A DNA stretch of 46,831 bases, from positions 1-46,831 of IMG/VR virus record IMGVR_UViG_3300035698_005979; one strand, given 5' to 3'. Shown in pieces: positions 39,291 through 46,773 of the stretch. Numbering within the stretch: the stretch's first letter is position 1; each line of letters starts with the position of its first letter. The DNA comes from a virus. Under the pieces are notes generated by a model that was given only the letters and a program-made list of their open reading frames with translations, made no database searches and was not told where the DNA came from. The translations under genes were made by a program, and so were the position numbers.

Positions 39291-39421
39291 TACCTATCCT
39301 CCAGTAGTTTTACTTTGGTCTGTTCTTTTAGTCGTTCATGCTTTGCAACGTCATACGCACCAACCAGTAGTGCGAGTGCAAACACGCAGGCACTCAACCA
39401 TGCCAGATACATTGCTGTCAT
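39290..39421 (-). CDS. 43-aa one-span membrane protein
   Basis: Coupled at both ends: ATGA overlap with the primase-helicase stop and TAATG with the exonuclease start. Residues 5-22 (YLAWLSACVFALALLVGA) are a single hydrophobic segment, followed by a charged cytoplasmic-type tail (KHERLKEQTKVKLLEDR). A very tight fit into the operon argues for a real gene. Function unknown. Confidence 0.65.
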   Translation of the reverse strand: MTAMYLAWLSACVFALALLVGAYDVAKHERLKEQTKVKLLEDR

Positions 39422-41601
39422 TGTCTTGGCTCAAATGGGTCAGTGAATCTTACAAATTGTGGCTCGAACTGCATCTGCACCATGTCGCCCTTGCGCCCAC
39501 CTCTGTTTTTTGCGACCAAGAACCAACACTTACCTTCGTTCGTTGGATCCCAATCAGGAACAGACTCTACCCCATAACCCATACTTTTCAGTGCATAGGG
39601 AGCGTGTAGGAGGACGATTGCATACGACTCGTGCTCTATCTTCCCGCTGTATCTAATGTCAGATGTGCGCGGACCTCTTGGCTGCCCACCTTTGAAGCAG
39701 TCACGATTAAACTGTGACAGCAAGACGCCAGCGATACCCAACTCCTTACAGATGGAACCGAAACCTCTTGCGATCTTGGAGATACGAATCTCTTCAGTAG
39801 ATCCGTTTCCGCCAGCGAGTTCGACGTAATCCAACCCGATCATCTTGAGGTCTGTCATGGCTCCGACCTGGATTGCCTTGGCCCTCATGTACTCAACAGA
39901 TGGTCTGGGGTGAGTGTCGATGTAGATGGCAGCGTTCTTCAAGTCCTTGATAGCCTGACGATGCTTCTCGTATTCCGGCACCGACGACCTCATTGCCCTC
40001 AATTCCAACAGGTTTACACCTGAACGTGCAGAGGCAAGCCTGTCGTAGCATTCTTCGCGGTCCATTTCCGCCGAGAAGATCAGTACCGCTCCACCATCCT
40101 GCTTGCGTCGTGCCACTTGGTCAGCGACGTTCATCAAGAACACCGTCTTGCCAGCGCCGGAGTGAGCAGCGAACGTGGTCATACGCCCCATCCTCAGACC
40201 TTCCATCCTTTCGTCCAGGTTGCAGAAACCCGTGGTGAGATATTCATCTCGCACGCCTTCCATCCAGCGCTCCAGTCGTTCGAGTGCTGCACCCTCGTCA
40301 TCCTTCACATGTCCGATCTTGATCGTCTCTTTCTTGGCAGTCACAAGGTTCTCAATGACACGTCCAAGAATCTCAGTAGGTGACAAATCCTCCTCCTCCA
40401 GATTGACTACCAATTTTTTGAGACTTTGGAGGATCTCGCGTTTCTCAGCACCGTCGCGGAGACGTTCCGCCCATGACACTATGCGTTGGTGAGGGATCGA
40501 CTTGTATTCGCCAAAGTCAATGCCTTTTAGAACCTTATTGAACGATTCCGATGCTCTGACTGCGGCAATGTCCAGCCCATCCTTGTCAAAGTTGCGCATA
40601 AATGTCCACCATAGGTGGTCGCCATGAGGCGAAGGCCACTGCATCCCATTGATAATCTCGTAGAGCGTGGGGATGACCTTTGGCCTGACATATGCGACAG
40701 CCAGTAGCGAACGCTCAAGACTCGTGTGCTTGATGTCGTCGCGCTTCTCGTATCGAGTACTGCACTTCGACTGTGCTTCTCGAATGGTGGCCTGTCCATA
40801 CGTTCCGCCACTTGCGAACCGCTTTTCATCCCACTTGGGACGATACAACTGCGATTGCCTGAATATCTGGTCGATCACAGCCGCGTCATCAGTCCAGAAT
40901 GCCATTGCCGTGCACAAACCGGCGTCAGCCTCAGATTGTGAGGGGTAATTGTGCATCTGCCAGCGACCTTCGTACAAGTCTTTCGCCTTGTCTCCGTTGG
41001 TGGCCTTGAACGCCTTCTCAAGGATAGCGACAGCCGTATCGACCTCCAGTACCGAATTGCCAGTATCGTCGCTTGTAGCGAGTCTGGGAGCCGCTGGCAT
41101 GTCTTCTGGGAAGTACCTACGGTACATGCCAGCCATCGCCTTGTTGCGCTCCTCAACCTCTTTCTGTTTGCCGAATATCGTTCCGGTCAGCGCGAAGTAT
41201 CGTGAGGTGAGGTACACTTCGATTCCCATCCCTTCTTGCGGGGAAATCCTGCGCCTTGCGCCGGGGAGAGAGTCACAACGTATGATTACGTGGATACCTG
41301 TACCCGATTGTGACACTTCGGTGTACGAATCTAGACTGTTCACAATCCAGTCAGCGTATTCGGCCAGTTCGCCGTTGTCGTCGATAACGTGATCCAAATC
41401 TACTCCAGCGAAACCGTCTCCAAGTACAAATCCTACTCCGTCTGCGTTGATTGCCGACATTCCGCGCAAGGCGTCGTCGTATGATGACCATGTGTCAGGG
41501 TCTGTGCTCTTGGCGCGATCCCCGTTGATTTGTAGGGGAATCTTGTCTGCGCGTTTCCAGCAAACCCATCGCTTCTCTTCTCGAATACTGTGTGGAATCA
41601 T
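39418..41601 (-). CDS. Primase-helicase fusion (prim-pol N-terminus, DnaB C-terminus)
   Basis: 727 aa. N-terminal ~200 residues: GVDLDHV (Asp68-x-Asp70) and SQSGTGIHVI (~98-106) as in archaeo-eukaryotic primase/prim-pol domains. C-terminal ~270: DnaB-type RecA fold with Walker A AAHSGAGKTVF (~residue 480), Walker B-type MIGLDYVEL, and VLLSQFNRD. The middle (~200-420) is helical. It makes primers and unwinds the fork. No other primase or helicase is present. Confidence 0.88.
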   Translation of the reverse strand: MIPHSIREEKRWVCWKRADKIPLQINGDRAKSTDPDTWSSYDDALRGMSAINADGVGFVLGDGFAGVDLDHVIDDNGELAEYADWIVNSLDSYTEVSQSGTGIHVIIRCDSLPGARRRISPQEGMGIEVYLTSRYFALTGTIFGKQKEVEERNKAMAGMYRRYFPEDMPAAPRLATSDDTGNSVLEVDTAVAILEKAFKATNGDKAKDLYEGRWQMHNYPSQSEADAGLCTAMAFWTDDAAVIDQIFRQSQLYRPKWDEKRFASGGTYGQATIREAQSKCSTRYEKRDDIKHTSLERSLLAVAYVRPKVIPTLYEIINGMQWPSPHGDHLWWTFMRNFDKDGLDIAAVRASESFNKVLKGIDFGEYKSIPHQRIVSWAERLRDGAEKREILQSLKKLVVNLEEEDLSPTEILGRVIENLVTAKKETIKIGHVKDDEGAALERLERWMEGVRDEYLTTGFCNLDERMEGLRMGRMTTFAAHSGAGKTVFLMNVADQVARRKQDGGAVLIFSAEMDREECYDRLASARSGVNLLELRAMRSSVPEYEKHRQAIKDLKNAAIYIDTHPRPSVEYMRAKAIQVGAMTDLKMIGLDYVELAGGNGSTEEIRISKIARGFGSICKELGIAGVLLSQFNRDCFKGGQPRGPRTSDIRYSGKIEHESYAIVLLHAPYALKSMGYGVESVPDWDPTNEGKCWFLVAKNRGGRKGDMVQMQFEPQFVRFTDPFEPRQ

Positions 41602-41606
41602 ATTAA

Positions 41607-41801
41607 TTATCCTGCTTCAAGTGTTCGGTTTTGTTCACAGAAAAGGTCGTCACTTGAGCGCCGCCATTGGGGTTTGTCTAGGTTTGCCAGCGTAACAATG
41701 CGAATCAAACCTTCGCACTTGTCTTCTACCACCCATTCCAAACAGGAGTGAGGCGTTGGCCTAAAAACGTCTCCAACATTGATTCTACTAAATGGCATCA
41801 T
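41607..41801 (-). CDS. Hypothetical protein, 64 aa
   Basis: Start set at ATG 41801, overlapping the previous stop by ATGA (MMPFSRINVGDVFRPT), with GGAGAG upstream. Its opening FSRINVGDVFRP resembles the paralogue-like next gene (MSGDVFVADK), a small beta fold. Function unknown. Confidence 0.6.
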   Translation of the reverse strand: MMPFSRINVGDVFRPTPHSCLEWVVEDKCEGLIRIVTLANLDKPQWRRSSDDLFCEQNRTLEAG

Positions 41802-41980
41802 ATCTCTCTCCAGGTTTTTGCGTTTTCCACCCAACTTGCAGGAATCCACTCAACGCTAATTACGCTGTCGTAAGTGGTGTATGTTCCGTGGTACATTTTG
41901 ATCCCGTACCTGCGCTCAATCTTGTCCGCCACAAATACGTCACCAGACATAATGTGTTTGAAGTTCATTTTGGTCTTCAT
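41798..41980 (-). CDS. Hypothetical protein, 60 aa
   Basis: Overlaps the initiator stop by 4 bp and the next start by ATGA. Both it and its neighbour contain 'GDVF' followed by a W-V strand (here SVISVEWIPASWVE), suggesting a common small fold. Function unknown. Confidence 0.6.
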   Translation of the reverse strand: MKTKMNFKHIMSGDVFVADKIERRYGIKMYHGTYTTYDSVISVEWIPASWVENAKTWREI

Positions 41981-42627
41981 TTGTACACACTCAATGTTTC
42001 GCCGTAGTCCACAACGTCGCGTGATTCACGTGTATAGACTTTCAGCATTGCAGGAACCGACGTTCCTTTCCAGTTATTCGCTGCCCAATCCTGACAGACT
42101 GCGTTCCAGACTCTTCGGTGGTTTGCCGACCGTTTCACTCCTTCCCTAATCAACTCCTTCGCCTTCCGTCCCAATCGTATCTTCGGGAAGTGTTCGTGGT
42201 GAATTACGATAGGGTCACTTGCCAGCATTACGCATTGTGTCTCTCTCATGGATTTTGGCACATCTCCAACCAACGTTCCACCCAGGTTTGGGGAGGGGGA
42301 AAGGGGGACTATAGGGGGTATGGGGAGAGGGGGAAGAGTCCGAGAAGGGGGAGAGGGGTTTTTGTCGGGGTTCGATGAGAGGCAGAGGGTGATGCTTTGT
42401 GGTAGGCCGTTGACGACTTCGCGCTGAATAGCACCAATCCCCTCACACTCCACCAGATGCCGCTCAACCGACCTGACGCTTCGGAGGCATCTCCGGGCTA
42501 GGTGATCAATTGAGTCGTGGTAGGCACCACTGTGGTCGCATGTGTCGGCAATCGCCAACAATAGCAAGCGTTGTTTGGGATCTGTCGTCTCGTAGCACCA
42601 AACCCTCTCCGTCCATCGTGTGCTCAT
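41977..42627 (-). CDS. Replication initiator-like winged-helix protein
   Basis: 216 aa. N-terminal winged helix: LLLLAIADTCDHSGAYHDSIDHLARRCLRSVRSVERHLVECEGIGAI shows the HTH/wing pattern of phage O-type initiators. The middle is a Pro/Ser-rich linker (PPSRTLPPLPIPPIVPLSPS), encoded by a G-run tract, and the C-terminus is helical. Lambda O carries its origin inside its own gene in the same way. Start TAATG with the previous gene. Confidence 0.6.
   Translation of the reverse strand: MSTRWTERVWCYETTDPKQRLLLLAIADTCDHSGAYHDSIDHLARRCLRSVRSVERHLVECEGIGAIQREVVNGLPQSITLCLSSNPDKNPSPPSRTLPPLPIPPIVPLSPSPNLGGTLVGDVPKSMRETQCVMLASDPIVIHHEHFPKIRLGRKAKELIREGVKRSANHRRVWNAVCQDWAANNWKGTSVPAMLKVYTRESRDVVDYGETLSVYK
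42290..42358 (+). other. G-run tract inside the initiator gene, origin candidate
   Basis: The plus strand has eight runs of four or five G in 69 bp, separated by 2-13 nt, in the Pro-rich linker coding region. It could form G-quadruplexes or act as an unwinding or binding element. It is the only such tract in the window. Origin function is inferred from position. Confidence 0.5.
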
Positions 42628-42896
42628 TACACTTTCCTCCAGACCTTTGTTGCGACTACGACTTGTTCAACCTCCGCACACTCGATTTCGTCTTCGTCGT
42701 ATTCGTAGGGGGATTCGTCTTGTTGTTCCGTGGCCCCAACGCTATACGAGGACTCGTAGAATTTGCCGTCGAAGGAAAATACGACATCGTGTATTACCGA
42801 CCATCTTGAGTGGTCAACGATTTCGTCTTCCTGTTTGATCATTGCGGGGGAGTCTTCCCATGCCATTTTTTGGAGTTGTTGTTTGGTAAACTTCAT
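42627..42896 (-). CDS. Hypothetical acidic protein, 89 aa
   Basis: Lies between the frame-disrupted gene and the initiator. Very acidic C-terminal half (YEYDEDEIECAEVEQ). Start overlaps the alternate frame end (42893) as ATGA, and the stop overlaps the initiator start as TAATG. No known motif. Confidence 0.65.
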   Translation of the reverse strand: MKFTKQQLQKMAWEDSPAMIKQEDEIVDHSRWSVIHDVVFSFDGKFYESSYSVGATEQQDESPYEYDEDEIECAEVEQVVVATKVWRKV

Positions 42897-43093
42897 CCTG
42901 TACCTCTCAAATCGAATGCGTTCCGAATCACACCACGTAGGCGGAGTTTTTCGGAAACAAGGTCTGTGATAATAGTCAACTGTCTCGCATTCTTGGCGTC
43001 AACAACCGCGATCCGTTCCTTTTTCTCCAGTAGTTCGCGTCCCAGTGATGCGGCCCGTGTATTTGCCTCAATACGTTCAGTATCAAGGATTTT
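42893..43093 (-). other. Alternate-frame continuation of the 43494 gene
   Basis: From the A4 run at 43090-43093 (minus sense) the -1 frame reads KILDTERIEANTRAASLGRE, then a Lys/Glu coil LLEKKERIAVVDAKNARQL, ending TGA at 42893-42895 that overlaps the next start by ATGA. It has no start codon of its own. One extra A would join it in frame, so this is a frameshift mutation, sequencing error or recoding. Confidence 0.55.
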
Positions 43094-43494
43094 GGCGGCG
43101 TGTTGCCCATATCCTCTAACTCTTTCTCAAGGTGGGCGATTCTGGGGCGAGCATCCAGGAATCGCACCCAATAACCATTTTCTTTGGAGAGCGTTCCGCC
43201 ATAAGATCCATCTTGGTTGATTGTGACACCGTGTCGTTCAGGTTTGCTTAAAAGTATCCCCGCTTCTTCAGCGTCTTTTTGCATGGCGACTCCGAGATCG
43301 GTAGTCGTAGGGGTGGAGTTGAGTATACGGATACAATCTATAATAAATCGCAGATAATTCTCTGCCATTTGTTCCAGATTGCTCACGTCATCTGCGTCAC
43401 AGAACTCCCCGCATGGTGTGGGAACAGTGTCTGGACCGCCGACCGACACTGATCCTTCAGAGGTCTCAATGTCGTACCGTTGCAAAAGTTTCAT
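42976..43494 (-). CDS. Hypothetical protein with probable frameshift
   Basis: Zero-frame product of 172 aa, with start set at ATG 43494 coupled as TAATG to the preceding gene. The first ~130 residues look genuine (EQMAENYLRFIIDCIRILNS, coiled LEKELEDM). The rest (IHGPHHWDANYWRKRNGSR) looks out of frame. See the next entry for the frame that continues plausibly. Function unknown. Confidence 0.6.
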   Translation of the reverse strand: MKLLQRYDIETSEGSVSVGGPDTVPTPCGEFCDADDVSNLEQMAENYLRFIIDCIRILNSTPTTTDLGVAMQKDAEEAGILLSKPERHGVTINQDGSYGGTLSKENGYWVRFLDARPRIAHLEKELEDMGNTPPKSLILNVLRQIHGPHHWDANYWRKRNGSRLLTPRMRDS

Positions 43495-43712
43495 TAGTCG
43501 TTCTCCTCCCAATCGTTAAGTGAAGATACGTGTTCGGTACAGGGTGTATACCCATCAAATGCAAGGTAATCCACCAGTGCGTCCTGTACAGTGCCAAGTA
43601 GTGTGGGGTTGACCTCTTCTCCGGTCGAGAGGTATGCGTCAACGACGAACTCTCCGCAATGTTCCACGGAGACTTCGCCAATGCCCTGTATTTTCAGATT
43701 AGTAGTTGTCAT
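43494..43712 (-). CDS. Hypothetical protein, 72 aa
   Basis: Start set at ATG 43712 (MTTTNLKIQG), nine bases after GGAG; an ATG five codons upstream is possible. Beta-rich and acidic (VEHCGEFVVDAYLSTGEE). The stop overlaps the next start as TAATG. No function known. Confidence 0.6.
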   Translation of the reverse strand: MTTTNLKIQGIGEVSVEHCGEFVVDAYLSTGEEVNPTLLGTVQDALVDYLAFDGYTPCTEHVSSLNDWEEND

Positions 43713-44187
43713 TCGGATAGTCTCCATTGTCCATCCAGTTACAGTGCCACCCGTTTTTGAGTGTCACAAGTCTCATGGTTCGTAGTGTGCTTTTACTCTG
43801 CACCGCGTTGTCACCGTTGATATTGCGCTGTGTCTTTCGCGTAAACCAGGTTCTGATGTGATTCTCATCACAGAAGCCTAGCGTAGGGAACCCGCAAGAG
43901 TGCAATATATCTTTGTAGGTATAGGCCCGTTTGTCCGCCGGTTCATACGGCAGGTTGTAGGGTACCTTGATGATAAACTCGTACTTGATTCCAGCAGCAG
44001 CAGCCACGCTTTCCAGCAGGGGAAACGAGTGCTTTCCACCACCAAAGACGTTGTATAATGCCTGATCGGTTACACCGGCCTTTTCCCCATAGTATTTTAG
44101 GGGTTTATGATTGCGTTCTGCCACGGTTCTGACAGCCGCGATCAGCCTGTCATAGATCGCATCTTGAATGCCTGATTCGATTTTCAC
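43699..44187 (-). CDS. XRE-like helix-turn-helix protein, about 162 aa
   Basis: Start is best taken as GTG 44187, overlapping the previous stop as GTGA behind GGGG; ATG 44217 or 44238 are possible. Residues about 15-75 contain YYGEKAGVTDQALYNVFGGG and a following helix, fitting a Cro/XRE fold. The C-terminus (FCDENHIRTWFTRKTQRNIN) is unassigned. Possible early regulator. Confidence 0.5.
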   Translation of the reverse strand: MKIESGIQDAIYDRLIAAVRTVAERNHKPLKYYGEKAGVTDQALYNVFGGGKHSFPLLESVAAAAGIKYEFIIKVPYNLPYEPADKRAYTYKDILHSCGFPTLGFCDENHIRTWFTRKTQRNINGDNAVQSKSTLRTMRLVTLKNGWHCNWMDNGDYPNDNY

Positions 44188-44420
44188 AGTGACCCCGTAG
44201 TGTATTCCAGCATCCATACGTCGGCGGTGAGATCCCATATAGACTCATCCATCTTGATATGCTGTGGACTTTTGAACATGCGCAACTCAATGTCTTCGAG
44301 TGCGCACCCCTGATCGACGTACTCGTCAATCCAAAGGCAAATCTGTGGCTCTGGGGGATCGTTGAGTATGGTTCCGACTTCCTTGCCGCGAACTATACAA
44401 CTGATTTCAAGAACATCCAT
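44184..44420 (-). CDS. Hypothetical protein, 78 aa
   Basis: Acidic small protein (NDPPEPQICLWIDEYVDQGC). Stop overlaps the HTH gene by GTGA and its start by TAATG with the 30-aa ORF, so all are co-translated. No family seen. Confidence 0.6.
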   Translation of the reverse strand: MDVLEISCIVRGKEVGTILNDPPEPQICLWIDEYVDQGCALEDIELRMFKSPQHIKMDESIWDLTADVWMLEYTTGSL

Positions 44421-44512
44421 TAGACTTCCTCAAATACGTGTTTGACCATCGTGCCCTTGGCGAACAGTGCGGTGGCCAAAGCCCTGTCAAGAAAGTCTTT
44501 TGCTTTGCGCAT
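44420..44512 (-). CDS. 30-aa mini-protein
   Basis: ATG 44512 (MRKAKDFLDRALATALFAKG) to TAA at 44420-44422, which overlaps the next start as TAATG. Amphipathic helix-like and basic. Its start lies 26 bp inside the upstream gene with only a weak ribosome site, so it is a tentative call. Confidence 0.4.
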   Translation of the reverse strand: MRKAKDFLDRALATALFAKGTMVKHVFEEV

Positions 44513-44774
44513 GTTGGTCTTGTTTAAGCAGTGAGAGTTGATTAGGATCCGTCGCGTAGTCTTCACACAGTGTGCGGTATTCCATGACGATACCTTCAAG
44601 CACTTGCACTGGGACGACCGCGCAGAGTGACCCAAGAGTATAAACGATCAGTTCAGGGCCGTTTAGGGGGTCTTCCGTGACAGCCATTCGAAGACTGGAC
44701 GGCTTGCATCCCGTCTCCGTTCCTAACTTCACCACGCAACCATCCCGTGGATTACCTGTAGGGGGGATAAGCAT
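44487..44774 (-). CDS. Hypothetical protein, 95 aa
   Basis: Good ribosome site (AGAGGTAGAG). Contains GPELIVYTLGSLCAVVPVQV, a semi-hydrophobic stretch, and an acidic middle. No family recognised. Confidence 0.6.
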   Translation of the reverse strand: MLIPPTGNPRDGCVVKLGTETGCKPSSLRMAVTEDPLNGPELIVYTLGSLCAVVPVQVLEGIVMEYRTLCEDYATDPNQLSLLKQDQHAQSKRLS

Positions 44775-44780
44775 GTGTCT

Positions 44781-45038
44781 CTACCTCTTAAATTTAGCGT
44801 AGGGAAGGTCGTAGCCGCGACAGTACAGTTCGAACCCATCCATAACTTCCTGTAAAACCTGGACTGAGGTAGCCCCATCCAGCGTGAATCGTACCGTTGG
44901 CCGCTCTGTGTCGATGTCGTAGAACGTGCAAACGTTGAACATCTGATTACACGCCTTCACCCTGCACTTCACAGCAACCGTCTTGCCGTTTGTGCGCGTG
45001 TCGAATCTGTATTCGTACTTCTGTGTTTCATGAATCAT
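44781..45038 (-). CDS. Hypothetical protein, 85 aa
   Basis: Start set at ATG 45038 (MIHETQKYEYRF) with GGG upstream. Three Cys residues and a beta pattern (KCRVKACNQMFNVCTFYD) may form a small zinc or disulphide site. It shares the layout of the 44487 gene product (VQVL.E...M.....LC..Y), hinting at old duplication. Confidence 0.6.
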   Translation of the reverse strand: MIHETQKYEYRFDTRTNGKTVAVKCRVKACNQMFNVCTFYDIDTERPTVRFTLDGATSVQVLQEVMDGFELYCRGYDLPYAKFKR

Positions 45039-45228
45039 TTTCCCAACCCTCAAGTTGTTGTTTCAGATCGTTGATCTCCGACTGTAAATCCAGCAGCCGA
45101 GTCGCTATGTCTAAGAACGCTTCGCTGGCAACCCTGTTCCCCCTACCAAACAATACACCTGCCATCTTCTGGCATTGTCTCGCATAGTAGGATGTAGGGG
45201 TAAAGTCGCCGGTTTTTTTACTTGGCAT
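45028..45228 (-). CDS. Hypothetical protein, 66 aa
   Basis: Overlaps the next gene by 11 bp and the upstream membrane ORF by 11 bp. Basic N-terminus, then a coil (SEINDLKQQLEGWEND). Function unknown. Confidence 0.6.
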   Translation of the reverse strand: MPSKKTGDFTPTSYYARQCQKMAGVLFGRGNRVASEAFLDIATRLLDLQSEINDLKQQLEGWENDS

Positions 45229-45385
45229 TGTTCCCTCTCTTGTGATACCTGAATGCGTCGAACATGGCTATTCCGCCAATTAGTAGAAATACGACTCCGA
45301 CTTGGAGTCCGCCAGGTTTTCGCGGCACCTCTCCAAGTGCCCACGTTGCCACCGCAAGACAGGCCACGGCAAGCAGAAAGCCCAT
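45218..45385 (-). CDS. 55-aa two-span membrane protein
   Basis: ATG 45385 behind AAGG. Two hydrophobic segments, residues 2-17 (GFLLAVACLAVATWAL) and 28-41 (QVGVVFLLIGGIAM), around a Gly/Pro/Lys turn, with a basic tail (RYHKRGNNAK). It fills an otherwise empty 177-bp gap. Function unknown. Confidence 0.6.
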   Translation of the reverse strand: MGFLLAVACLAVATWALGEVPRKPGGLQVGVVFLLIGGIAMFDAFRYHKRGNNAK

Positions 45386-45405
45386 TACCTTGTCTTCTAG
45401 TTTTA

Positions 45406-45618
45406 TTACTTTCTCGCTTTTGTTTGAATCATTGCCTGTACAATTTCGGCCCCGTATGCCCAGTCCGAATCTTCTATGCCTTCGAATCTGTCGCCAGACG
45501 GAAACGGAACCCCTAACAAGTGGTATCCGTTGTCCATCGCTTGGTGCACATTGACTTGTAGGGAAAGTACCGTTCCCCTTACAAGAATATAGGGTGCTAG
45601 ATGTTCTTTTTTGGGCAT
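45406..45618 (-). CDS. Hypothetical protein, 70 aa
   Basis: Starts MPKKEHLAPYILVRGTVL, beta-rich. No motif recognised. Short gaps to both neighbours place it in the same leftward operon. Confidence 0.6.
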   Translation of the reverse strand: MPKKEHLAPYILVRGTVLSLQVNVHQAMDNGYHLLGVPFPSGDRFEGIEDSDWAYGAEIVQAMIQTKARK

Positions 45619-45622
45619 CGTG

Positions 45623-45823
45623 CTACAGATTGAACGGGTTTGTAATAAAGGACAATCCTTGTCTGAGAGTGGCGAGTTCTTCGCGTAACTTCTCGTTTTC
45701 TCTCGTTACCCTCTCCAGTTCTTGCGTCGTGTCCCATTGTGCAAATTCGGCGCGTATCTTGCCAGCAACGTATCCATCGACACGTCTTTTGATAGTCGCG
45801 CGGCTTCCGTAGGTGCGTTCCAT
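45623..45823 (-). CDS. Coiled-coil protein, 66 aa
   Basis: Start set at ATG 45823 (MERTYGSRATIKRRVD), overlapping the previous stop as TAATG with GGAGG upstream. The upstream part of the longer frame is a shadow. The C-terminal half is a coil (LERVTRENEKLREELATLRQ). No function known. Confidence 0.6.
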   Translation of the reverse strand: MERTYGSRATIKRRVDGYVAGKIRAEFAQWDTTQELERVTRENEKLREELATLRQGLSFITNPFNL

Positions 45824-46125
45824 TAGTAATCCTCCGGTAGTAATATTGTGGTTATATTGACCTCTTGGCCCTCTTCCCATCCACCTTCTGCCAGCATTGC
45901 AGGAGTCACGGCGTCGATGACCCATACCGTGTCACCTTCGTTAGACTTGTATATTTGCAGGTAGTCGAGTCCGACATCTATGCCCGCTCGCCATTTCACG
46001 TGCTCCTTTATAAAGGCTATTTCGTATGGATCGAGAAGTGCCAATGCCGTGCGAGTAATTACGTATCTACCATTGAACACGTAGTCACCAGACGTTTCTT
46101 GGGGTTGTGCTGTCCATAGTCTCAT
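45823..46125 (-). CDS. Hypothetical protein, 100 aa
   Basis: Start set at ATG 46125 (MRLWTAQPQE), with GAGGG upstream and ATGA overlap to the previous stop. Acidic, alpha/beta (GDTVWVIDAVTPAMLAEGGW). No family recognised. Confidence 0.6.
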   Translation of the reverse strand: MRLWTAQPQETSGDYVFNGRYVITRTALALLDPYEIAFIKEHVKWRAGIDVGLDYLQIYKSNEGDTVWVIDAVTPAMLAEGGWEEGQEVNITTILLPEDY

Positions 46126-46385
46126 TGGATTACCCTCTTCAATGGTCCAAATTCTTCGGGGGGGATAAATGCACGCCACACGCCACCACCAAGTGACTGG
46201 AAGTGTACGGTAACAAAGGTCCCGTGCATTACCAGTCGGCCTTGATGATCGCCAAGTAAGAATGCGTTTCTGATCTTTGTTGTAACGTTGAATCCACGAA
46301 GAAGCGAATCCATATGTGCCGGATTGTTTAGAAGACGAAAGAATGAGTCGATAAACTCGTTTTCGTCTAGTATGATATTGCTCAT
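46122..46385 (-). CDS. Hypothetical protein, 87 aa
   Basis: ATG 46385 behind GGAGAG. Helical N-terminus (ENEFIDSFFRLLNNPAHMD), then beta strands. The upstream 112 bp (46386-46497) hold GC-rich sequence and an AT-rich TATTAT-like box near 46410, but no promoter that I can support fully. Confidence 0.6.
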   Translation of the reverse strand: MSNIILDENEFIDSFFRLLNNPAHMDSLLRGFNVTTKIRNAFLLGDHQGRLVMHGTFVTVHFQSLGGGVWRAFIPPEEFGPLKRVIQ

Positions 46386-46497
46386 AATCTCTCCGTTAAT
46401 ACAAATACATAATACTTTGTGCTAGTAGCCCCAGATCATCGCGCCCTAGCAACCGACTGCTGCGTCCTACCGTCAGCAACCCCCCACACTTGTTTAA
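46386..46497. other. Leader/intergenic region of the leftward operon
   Basis: No ORF is supported. On the minus strand there is a TATTAT box (about 46413-46408) and a ribosome site for the next gene, but no clear -35 at the right distance. Confidence 0.35.
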
Positions 46498-46773
46498 CTA
46501 GACCGATACAAAATACACTTCCCTTCCGTCAACGAAGATCCGCGATATGCGGTCCAACTTAACGTTGCGAAATTGCGTGTCTTCTCCCACGATCTCCAGC
46601 AGGTTCACCATGCGATGACCCTGTGTCAGGGGCTTGAGGGATTCGGCGTGGAACTTGGCACCAAACTCTCGTTCGTCGCCATTTGCCTTGGTATAGGTAA
46701 GTCCGAAGAATCGCCCTTGTGAGGTGATCAGATGCGTGAGTGCGATGGTTTCGCGGTCATTCAGTTGCAGCAT
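46498..46773 (-). CDS. Hypothetical SH3-like protein, 91 aa
   Basis: First leftward gene at the right edge. Pattern GRFFGLTYTKANGDEREFGAKF, then LDRISRIFVDGREVYFV is a small beta fold seen in many phages without known function. Its promoter is probably outside the window or in the 58 bp at the edge (46774-46831), where none is clear. Confidence 0.65.
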   Translation of the reverse strand: MLQLNDRETIALTHLITSQGRFFGLTYTKANGDEREFGAKFHAESLKPLTQGHRMVNLLEIVGEDTQFRNVKLDRISRIFVDGREVYFVSV

